The notes beneath the pieces are model-generated. The model was given only the letters and a program-made list of their open reading frames with translations, was not told the origin of the DNA and searched no databases. Below, one piece after another: positions 18,426-26,573 of a stretch of DNA of 64,000 nt (positions within the stretch are counted from its first letter, which is position 1; every line of letters starts with the position of its first letter). The stretch is from Verrucomicrobiota bacterium (GTDB lineage: Bacteria > Verrucomicrobiota > Verrucomicrobiia > Limisphaerales > SIBE01). The stretch covers positions 25,058-89,057 of the forward strand of contig JAIPJX010000004.1 of NCBI GenBank assembly GCA_021733945.1, in the 5' to 3' direction. The position numbers were made by a program, and so were the translations under genes.

Positions 18426-19928
18426 TTTCTCAGCCTGATCCTGCTGGTGCTGGTCTTGGGCAAATCCGATCCGTCCAATTCTCAGAACATTTCGCTTGAT
18501 GAACCTGTGGAAAAGGGAGCACCGCGGTCCTCGGACGCCGAAACGATGTTCCCGGAACCGGCCCATGATGCGGAACTCCGGCGACGCCTGGCCGGATTTC
18601 GGGAACGGATTCGCACATCCGACCCTACAAACTCGATCCCGGACCTTGCGTTTGAAGCGCTGGGCCTGCTGAGATCGTTGGCGGGCGAACCTGTTTCGAA
18701 CAATGAGTGGAACCGGCTTTTGGCTTTTCCTGAGAGCTTAAGCAATTCCATTGCCGAGCTTGAACTCGCATTAGAAGCCGAATCCGCAAAGACCGTTTTC
18801 TCAGTGATTCCCGCCACTGACACGACCTCGGGATTGTTGGCATTGAATCCGTGGGGAGGCATCGACCAGGAAACACACTATCAGCCTCGATTTTCTGACC
18901 TTAAATACTGGACGGGTTCCCCTGCCCTCACACCCGTGCCACCATCCCTTCACGATTCTATTCCTTCCCGATATCGACTGGCCGAAATGCTCGGGCTCGG
19001 CACAAATCAGGTTCACATCGAAGTTTTCTTCATCGATGCAAAACTCTTTACAGCCATTGATTACGGGTTCGATATCACACAGCGAATCCGGCACGACGTG
19101 ACAGGATCTTTTCAGCTCCAAGAAACGGGCGTCAGCGTCGAAACATTTCGCCGAATGATCGAAAGCAAAAGCCGAATCGGCACCCGCGAGATCGATCTGG
19201 GGCCGGAGGTAAAACCGCACAAGGTGGGCTTCCGATCCATATCCACCTCAGACGCCGCGAACAGCGTCCAAGGCACACGAGCCTGGGAACAAGAACGCCT
19301 GGACCAACGTCTGGCCCTGGAATCGCGGCCGGTCGGTCCGTCCGCAAGTCAACAAAATGACGAACACCAAAGGAATTCCGCCATCAACGAGGCCATTTCG
19401 CGCAAGCTCGAGTCCCTCCAAGAAACGGTCATCGCAGCCCAGACCCTGTTCCTCGAAGAGTCTCCAAGGGTGGAACGTTTGGACAACACGATTGCCGCCC
19501 TTCGAGACTGGGAAGCGAGTCATTCGGATTTCCTCTCATGCCTGATTCGTCCGATGTCTCCCAGACTCATCGGCAAACAGATGCTTGAGAAACAAATTGT
19601 CGATCAAGGCAAATCCAACTCGGCGATCCAATTTGACGAATTGCTTCCGGAGCAAATCCGAGCGGCGACTCTAACCATGGCTCACGGACTCCTTCATCGA
19701 GTTCCAGAGGCGGTGCAACCGGTCGCTTTGGAGATTTTCACGGCGATGTTGCAAAACCTTCCATCGCATTCGTTATTGCCCGGGCGCAAGATCGGATATA
19801 TTCCCCGCGATCCTCGTAGGAGCCGACGTAAGGAGGCTCATTCTATCCGGATCGAAGGAAGTCAGAGCCACCTCACGTCGGTTCCTACGGTTCAGAGGTT
19901 CAAAGCGCGAGAGGTTCCGAAACGCTAG
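18399..19928 (+). CDS. Exported protein of unknown family
   Basis: Signal-peptide-like N-terminus MRVFRHPLRFLSLILLVLVLG; 509 aa; no family recognised. Confidence 0.6.
   Translation: MRVFRHPLRFLSLILLVLVLGKSDPSNSQNISLDEPVEKGAPRSSDAETMFPEPAHDAELRRRLAGFRERIRTSDPTNSIPDLAFEALGLLRSLAGEPVSNNEWNRLLAFPESLSNSIAELELALEAESAKTVFSVIPATDTTSGLLALNPWGGIDQETHYQPRFSDLKYWTGSPALTPVPPSLHDSIPSRYRLAEMLGLGTNQVHIEVFFIDAKLFTAIDYGFDITQRIRHDVTGSFQLQETGVSVETFRRMIESKSRIGTREIDLGPEVKPHKVGFRSISTSDAANSVQGTRAWEQERLDQRLALESRPVGPSASQQNDEHQRNSAINEAISRKLESLQETVIAAQTLFLEESPRVERLDNTIAALRDWEASHSDFLSCLIRPMSPRLIGKQMLEKQIVDQGKSNSAIQFDELLPEQIRAATLTMAHGLLHRVPEAVQPVALEIFTAMLQNLPSHSLLPGRKIGYIPRDPRRSRRKEAHSIRIEGSQSHLTSVPTVQRFKAREVPKR
19814..19889. 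repeat. Short palindromic repeat inside the 3' end of the upstream CDS
   Basis: CGTAGGAGCCGACGTAAGGAGGCTC ... GAGCCACCTCACGTCGGTTCCTACG. Confidence 0.7.
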
Positions 19929-19936
19929 TTCCACGC

Positions 19937-22295
19937 ATGTCTGATTCACCAGAGACATCCCCGACTGTTCGCCGCGCGTTTCCAACTTCTCGAAAAGCTC
20001 GGAGAAGGAACCGTGGCTTCGACGTGGTTAACCCTCGATACTGTTCGCCAGGAACAAGTGATTTTAAAAATACTCCACGAAGATATCGTAAGGGACGCGG
20101 GAGGATTTGGAGGATTGAAAGAAACATTGCGATTCACATCCAGTTTTCGGCATCAATCAGTGCTTAGCGTGTTCGATTTTTCCGAGTCGGAAAATCAGGT
20201 GTATTTCAGCATGGAAACGGCCCGGGGCGAATCGGTGCGCGATCGTATCGATGCAGCGGACAAATCTGGACAACCGATCGATGCCCGCACCATCGGGAAG
20301 ATCATGTCCACCCTGTTGAACACGATTGCCGAAGGCCGTACGAATACTTTTCCTCACGGCGGGATCAAGCCTGAGAACATCTGGATGGAGCCGAATGACC
20401 GTGTTCGGATCAGCGAATTCGGAATCAACACGCTGGCAACACCCCGGAAACTGCTTTCCACCGCAGCGATTCTTAAGACAGGCCGATACATGGCCCCTGA
20501 GATTTACAGGTCCGAATTGGAACTTGATCACCGAACCGATCAATTTGCGATCGGCACGGTATGGTCGGAATTATTGCTCGCGGGCGGCGCGGATCCCGCC
20601 CAGCGTGTTTTGAAACACCAACGACAGGTTATCGCGCGATTGACCGCGGTGAATCCCTCGGACCGCTTTCCGTCGTTCGACACGTTGCTCGAAACGATAA
20701 GAGATCGACAAGCGCTCTCCTTAATAATGGAATCGACTCGGGAGTGGCCTCAGCGTGTCCGCAGAATATTCACGCCGGTTCTCAGTTTGATCGCCTTGGG
20801 AAGCGCAGCTCTGTTTTATGCCAATTCCATTCGCGAGTCGGGAGTCGAGAATACCCGAGTGCTTCAGTCACAGAGTGAGTTGCGCCAGCGGATTCGAGAA
20901 GTTGAGCACAGCCGGATGAGTCTGCTCGCGGAAGGTTTTTTGATGCCAGAGGTAAGCGATGCCCTGGTCCGTTATTTCTCGGCGGACACGGAATACGAGA
21001 TTCTGGAATCGCTCAGCGAGGGAACGGCAACGGACGAAAATTTCGGCTCTTCCATGAAAACCCGATTAAACGCGCGAGAGGCCAGCATTGAACTCGCCCA
21101 CGGAACGATCCGCCGTTTGGGTGAGATCGAAGGTGGGTTGCAGGCGCTCGGTCGGGTTTCAGACCGGACTTCGAAAAACCACGACGGCATCCCTCTCCCA
21201 ATGCAATCCCTTCTCAACCGCGCGATTGAGGAGTTCCAGAGTGGCCAGTTCCATGCGAGTTTGGAAATCAGCGAACAGCTTGTGGCCAAGATCGGCCAAT
21301 TCTTTGATGACAACTGGAAAACAGCACTGGCAAAGGCGGAAGAAAACAAATCGCAATGGAGAACCGCTTTGATTGAACATGGAATCCCCTATTCCGAACC
21401 CAACAAGAACCTCACCGGCATTCTACTACAAATAGGATTCAGCAACATCGCTTCGACAACGGCCGACGCAATCATCCGTGCCAGGGAAGTGAGCGAGACC
21501 TTTCGAGCATGGACAACCGAGTTGGAGCAACTTCCCCGGCAACGCCCGGGTTCGTTCCGAAATAGTCTGGGAATGCTCTTTGAAACTGTCGGATCCATTC
21601 AGGTTTCCGTGTGGGAAACTCGCATTCTGGATTTCCACGCTTATGTGGAAGCCACGGGATTCGATGCGAATCGTGCTTGGAGGGAAGAAGCGGCTCTGGT
21701 TGGACCGACCCATCCGGTAACCTCTGTCGCCCGGATCGACGGGGTCACGTTTTGCGATTGGCTCACCGGGAAAGAACACGCGATGGGAATGCTCCCAAAG
21801 CACCTGGCCTATTCATTGCCCACGGATCTTGAATGGAGCATGTTTGCGGGATTGGAAAACGAAAGGGGCGTGCAACCGTTTCAGCGCAGCTTCGAGGCAC
21901 CCAGCCTCTATCCCTGGGAAAGCGACGATCTGGTTTATTCCAACCATGGGAACTACTTCACCCCGTCCAGCGCCAATGAAAGCAATCATTTCTTTGCAAT
22001 GAAGGACCGCTTTACAACCACCGCGCCGGTCGGCCGATTCGCGCCCAATCGAAACGGCCTCCATGATCTGGGTGGCAACGTGTGGGAATGGGTTTCAACC
22101 CCCTACTTCGAAGAACCCGCCGTGCGGTACAAGGGTTCGTATATGGCCCGGGGCGGCGGGTGGCGCACGATCAATCTCGAGCAGATGAAAACCGGATACC
22201 GAATCAATCCCCCGGCAGGCCATCAAGAGATTGGTTTTCGCTGCATCATTCGGTCGAAATCCAGAGCGACGGAAAAGCCGGACAACCCACAATGA
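19937..22295 (+). CDS. Membrane pseudokinase with C-terminal FGE/SUMF1 (C-type-lectin-fold) domain; probable frameshift near 19976
   Basis: Kinase fold, but HGGIKPENIW replaces HRDLKPEN and SEFG replaces DFG; TM segment VLSLIALGSAALFY; NGLHDLGGNVWEWVST...GGGWRTI...EIGFRCI. Glycine-loop RFQLLEKLGEGTVAS lies upstream of the track's GTG start at 20013. Confidence 0.8.
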
Positions 22296-25012
22296 GCGAC
22301 CCTAATCCACCCGCCGGCGATCGCCCGCCCAAACCGGTCTGGAAAATTCCGGGGCGGCGTTCCCGAAACAAACACACCCGACGCCCAGGGCCTGAAACCG
22401 GCGATAGACTGCAACTGGATCTGGCGATCGGATCGATTCGACCCGGTGATCACCTTCGAAACCGTTTCGAGATCAAGGAGCGAATCGGTGTTGGTGGAAT
22501 GAGCTTGGTCTATCGGGCTGTCGATCTGAACCGTGGCGAGGAGGTTGCGATCAAGTTTCTCGGTCCAACCCTGCTTCAAGAACCCAACGCAGTGAAGGGC
22601 TTTATCAATGAAGCCAGGATCGCGTCCCGATTGAATCACCCGAACATCGTCAAAATTTATGATGTTCATGTGGACCAAGGCGTTCATTTCCTACAGATGG
22701 AACTCCTCAAAGGAACAAATCTCCGGGAATGGATGAAACGTGTCAGCGCTAAAAACACCAAACTGTCTCTCCGGCAGGTTTTGCCAATTCTTCTCTCGAT
22801 TTGCGACGCTTTAAGGTTCGCGCATGAAACCACGGTTCATCGCGACTTGAAGCCGGAGAACATCGGTATCTCGGATACAGGCGAAGTCAAAGTGATGGAC
22901 TTCGGACTAGCCCAGTTGCTGCAAAGATCGCAATCCTCTCTATTTCGAGAAACCGTGACTCAGATCAGCGCCGGCACGCCCTACTACATGGCGCCTGAAC
23001 TTCTGGGTCATAATCAACCCGTGGATGCTCGCGCCGATCAGTTCTCGCTCTCTGTCATCGCGTATGAGCTTCTAACGGGCGATCTTCCCCTGGGATTGGC
23101 AGCGCCGCTTTCCGAACGCCGACCCGATTTGCCGTTGAGATTCGCACGCGCCATTGATCGCGGGCTCAGCCATCGTTCTTCCGATCGTTTTCCGTCAATC
23201 GGGGAATTCGCCAATGAACTTCAACAATCCAAACATCCCGAAGGAATAGCCAGTCGATGCCACAGAGAGTTTACGCATGCGCCCCGCTGGTTCAAATCAT
23301 TGGCGCTATTGTCGTTGATTGTCGCTATCGGATACCCAGTGCTTCGGCGATGGGATCAGTCGCATAACGCGAGACAGGCCCGAACCGATCAACTCAACCA
23401 TGCCATTGAGGACGCCGAACTGAGTTTCGCCGGACTCAGCGAACGAGTGCGCGAAGCGGAACTCACGAAGAACATTCTCACCCGGAGACTCGAAATCGAA
23501 ACGGTTGCCCAAACCTCGGGAACGGCGGATTTCGCGCAGGAATCCCGGATCTACACCGTCTCCAATCAACTAAACGTCGCATCCGCTGTGTGGAATTGGA
23601 TCGATCCGAGGGTTACGTCTCAGCGCGTCTTCATTGAATTGGACGAATGGCTAAAAGCAGCACGCTTCGCAGTTCGTAACCATCGGTTTGATGACGCGCT
23701 CGAGATCTTATCCCGCCTTCGAACAAAAGCCGATCTCCTTGAAGGCAACATGCCGCGGATCAGAACCGCGCTGGCCGCCAAAGATCGTATTTCATGCCTG
23801 CTGCTGGAAAAACAAAGCCTCGACACGATGACAACTGAAGGGTCTTTCGATAAACCCCCGATTAGTGGAGGACCGACGTCCCCGGAGGCCGAAAAACCAA
23901 ATGACACCATCCATTTTCCGGGCTCGGAGACGTCGTCCCTCCAAAGCCAGTTCAAGGCCGCTCTTGCAATGCTCGAACGAGAAGAATGGCGTGACACCGT
24001 TGATCACTTGGAAGCCATCGAGCAGATCCTGAAAAGCGATCTCGAAATGCAATTTGCAGCCGCGGAAGCGGCGTTTAAAATGAGCCGCTCTCTCTGGATG
24101 GACCTTTTCCCGAAAGAACTCGGAGCGCCCGATCTTAGCTTTCTAGCGGACGTGGCGGGCATGGGTCGAAAGGCGAAGGAATACCATCAAACGGAACGAT
24201 ACGCTCTGGCAACCCGGGAACTGGAATCCGCATCCAACTATTACAACCGGTGGGCAAACGACGTCGTGTCAATGAGACAACGAACGGAGAAAAGCTGGTC
24301 TGAAGCGAAGTATAAGATCCAAGCCCTGGGGATGCGCTTTATCCGAATCGACGGAGTCTACTGGAGCGTTTGGGAAACACGGGTGATGGATTTCGCCAGG
24401 TGGCTGTCGGACAATCGGGAGATTTCTCATGAGGTACTGAGCTCAGCGAATCTCGCGAATGCCGACATCGGCCCCACGCACCCGATCACGGGCCTTGACC
24501 GCCTCACAACGGTGAATGTCGCGAACTGGTTTGGCTACAATATGATTCTTCAAGCAAGGCCGTACGGAAGGCTGCCCACGCAAGAGCAATGGGCGAGTCT
24601 TCATGCCTCGAATGAAATTGACGCCGAATACAAGTTCGGAATCTTCCCGAACAACAACAGACAACGCATGCTCATTGTAAAGCAGTATTACAGTGATTCG
24701 AATCTGGATCCGTCCGCCTACATCAAGCCGGTGGGCCTTGGCAATCCGAGTCCCGGAGGACTTTACGATCTCACTGGCAATGCCTGGGAATGGAGCAGCT
24801 CAACCGTTCACCTCGAAGCGGCGGAATCTTTCAATAGGGAACCCCTGAAGTGGATTCTCCATGGTGGCGGCCGATTCGGACAACACCGCTTCCACGAAAA
24901 CGAACCCCCACGAACCAACTCCGTTTTTGTGTCACGGGAAGACGCGATCGGGGGACGGATCGTCCTCGTCCCCAACGCGGAACTGGATACCCAATCCGGT
25001 TGGGAAAACTGA
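22292..25012 (+). CDS. Serine/threonine protein kinase with TM segment and C-terminal FGE/SUMF1 domain
   Basis: ERIGVGGMSLVYRAVDLNRGEEVAIKFL; HRDLKPENIGIS; VMDFGLAQ; GTPYYMAPELL; TM LALLSLIVAIGYPVL; GGLYDLTGNAWEWSSS. ATGA overlap with the upstream gene. Confidence 0.9.
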   Translation: MSDPNPPAGDRPPKPVWKIPGRRSRNKHTRRPGPETGDRLQLDLAIGSIRPGDHLRNRFEIKERIGVGGMSLVYRAVDLNRGEEVAIKFLGPTLLQEPNAVKGFINEARIASRLNHPNIVKIYDVHVDQGVHFLQMELLKGTNLREWMKRVSAKNTKLSLRQVLPILLSICDALRFAHETTVHRDLKPENIGISDTGEVKVMDFGLAQLLQRSQSSLFRETVTQISAGTPYYMAPELLGHNQPVDARADQFSLSVIAYELLTGDLPLGLAAPLSERRPDLPLRFARAIDRGLSHRSSDRFPSIGEFANELQQSKHPEGIASRCHREFTHAPRWFKSLALLSLIVAIGYPVLRRWDQSHNARQARTDQLNHAIEDAELSFAGLSERVREAELTKNILTRRLEIETVAQTSGTADFAQESRIYTVSNQLNVASAVWNWIDPRVTSQRVFIELDEWLKAARFAVRNHRFDDALEILSRLRTKADLLEGNMPRIRTALAAKDRISCLLLEKQSLDTMTTEGSFDKPPISGGPTSPEAEKPNDTIHFPGSETSSLQSQFKAALAMLEREEWRDTVDHLEAIEQILKSDLEMQFAAAEAAFKMSRSLWMDLFPKELGAPDLSFLADVAGMGRKAKEYHQTERYALATRELESASNYYNRWANDVVSMRQRTEKSWSEAKYKIQALGMRFIRIDGVYWSVWETRVMDFARWLSDNREISHEVLSSANLANADIGPTHPITGLDRLTTVNVANWFGYNMILQARPYGRLPTQEQWASLHASNEIDAEYKFGIFPNNNRQRMLIVKQYYSDSNLDPSAYIKPVGLGNPSPGGLYDLTGNAWEWSSSTVHLEAAESFNREPLKWILHGGGRFGQHRFHENEPPRTNSVFVSREDAIGGRIVLVPNAELDTQSGWEN
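23867..23942. repeat. Palindromic repeat in-frame within the kinase CDS
   Basis: GGAGGACCGACGTCCCCGGAGGCC ... GGGCTCGGAGACGTCGTCCCTCC; the 18-mer gacgtccccggaggccga also occurs near 29227. Confidence 0.6.
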
Positions 25013-25108
25013 TAACGCAGGCCGTGGTCGCGGCCGCAGGTTCGCCAACCGCAGGTTCGGCGATTGACGCATCCCCCCAGCGGGAATAGGTTCGTATCCG
25101 ACAAAACT

Positions 25109-25495
25109 ATGATTGCATCCAGTTCCAAACCACCAGGCGCAGCGCCCTCGTTCCGCGTCGGCGACGAACGGCTGATCAAGGTAACCGAGAACGCCGCGAC
25201 GAAAATCCAGTCCCTGCTCACCAAACAGGGGCGGGCCGGAGGTGTCCTGCGGGTCGCCGTGATCGGTGGAGGATGCTCGGGGCTTCAATACAAGATGGAC
25301 TTGCAGGATCAACCCGCGCCCCGGGACATCCTTGTGGAATCGGCAGGCATCAAGGTGGTCGTCGACCCCAAAAGCGCCCTGTATGTGACGGGGTCCGAAC
25401 TCGACTACAGTGACGCGCTGCAGGAGGGCGGGTTCAAGGTTGCCAATCCAAACGCAGCCACAAGCTGTTCCTGCGGAGAGAGCTTCAGCGCGTAG
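25109..25495 (+). CDS. HesB/IscA-type Fe-S cluster assembly protein
   Basis: LRVAVIGGGCSGLQYKMDL ... ATSCSCGESFSA (three conserved Cys). Confidence 0.92.
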   Translation: MIASSSKPPGAAPSFRVGDERLIKVTENAATKIQSLLTKQGRAGGVLRVAVIGGGCSGLQYKMDLQDQPAPRDILVESAGIKVVVDPKSALYVTGSELDYSDALQEGGFKVANPNAATSCSCGESFSA

Positions 25496-25585
25496 AACCG
25501 TCTCCCGGGCAACCCTGAGCTATCGTCTGATCCCAGCGCTCTCATTGCGACCGGGGCCCAAGAACCAAAGCCCTCCGTTTGCAAG

Positions 25586-26206
25586 ATGATCGATCATTTC
25601 GCCACTTTCGACCAACCGCGCCGACCCTGGCTTGATCTTGAAGATCTAAAAAGCCGGTTTCATTCGCTTAGTTCACAGGCTCATCCGGACCGCAAACACG
25701 ATGCGGACGCAGGGGAACGCCAGGACGCGCACGACCAATCGACGGCGCTCAACGCGGCCTACCAATGTCTGAGGGATCCCAAGAACCGACTGGCCCACCT
25801 GCTGGAACTGGAGCTTGGAAGAAAACCCGGGATCGTCGAAGAGATTCCCCAGGGATTGACTGATCTTTTTTTTGAAGTGGGAACCCTGTGCCGACAGGTG
25901 GACACGTTTCTCAAAGAGCGCGAATCCTGTCAGTCGCCGCTGGCGAAAGTGGCGGCGTTTGAAAAGGGACTCGCGTGGACGGATTCCCTGAATGCGTTGC
26001 AGGAGAAAATCAACGCGCGCCATGCCGGGAGCGTGGCAACACTGGAATCGATGAACCCGGCCTGGGAAAAGGCAGAATCGACTCCCGGACCGGAACGGCT
26101 CGCGCGGCTGCCGCTGGCCGCAGCGGAAGAGGTCCACCGCGACCTTGGATTCACAACGCGCTGGATTCAGCAGCTGCGGGACCGGATTGTCCGACTCTCG
26201 ATTTGA
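25586..26206 (+). CDS. hscB: Fe-S protein assembly co-chaperone HscB
   Basis: J-domain-like HPDRKHD; C-terminal helical region; directly follows the IscA-like gene. Confidence 0.85.
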   Translation: MIDHFATFDQPRRPWLDLEDLKSRFHSLSSQAHPDRKHDADAGERQDAHDQSTALNAAYQCLRDPKNRLAHLLELELGRKPGIVEEIPQGLTDLFFEVGTLCRQVDTFLKERESCQSPLAKVAAFEKGLAWTDSLNALQEKINARHAGSVATLESMNPAWEKAESTPGPERLARLPLAAAEEVHRDLGFTTRWIQQLRDRIVRLSI

Positions 26207-26254
26207 AGGCCCGGCGGCCTGATCTCCCCAAATACGCGATCGAAGCAGCAGATT

Positions 26255-26510
26255 TCCCCCCGGGGGAAGGTGGCGCGAACCGCACCGCCATTCGTTTAAG
26301 AACTGAAATGGGCGAAGCGTCCTCGCTGAGCCGATCAACTCACTTTCGCTCAACCGCTTGTCGGCTCACCGGGACGGATTCGCCCTCCGAATGGCTTAAA
26401 CGAATGGCAGTGGCGCGAACCGTCCCGGTGAGCGAATCGAACACAGCGGCTTCGGACACCCCGCGGCTCAGCGGGGACGCTTCGCCCTACCGCCGTTGGG
26501 AGGTATTCGC
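26255..26510. repeat. REP-like repeat cluster (same family as 1-135)
   Basis: gtggcgcgaaccgtcccggtgagcg; gcggctcagcggggacgcttcgccctaccgccg. Confidence 0.8.
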
Positions 26511-26573
26511 CCCCTGCCCCGGACACCTCCAAAAAGCTCGTCGTTCGTTCCAGATTACCAGCAGGGGCCGACA

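Noticed and set aside
19926-20013. Possible TAG readthrough joining the exported protein to the pseudokinase (same frame, no further stop)
   Set aside because: Would place a kinase after an exported protein; the frameshifted ATG at 19937 is a better explanation and there is no readthrough signal
20013-25012. Diversity-generating retroelement target (FGE domains have a C-type-lectin fold)
   Set aside because: No reverse transcriptase ORF and no template/variable repeat pair seen in the window
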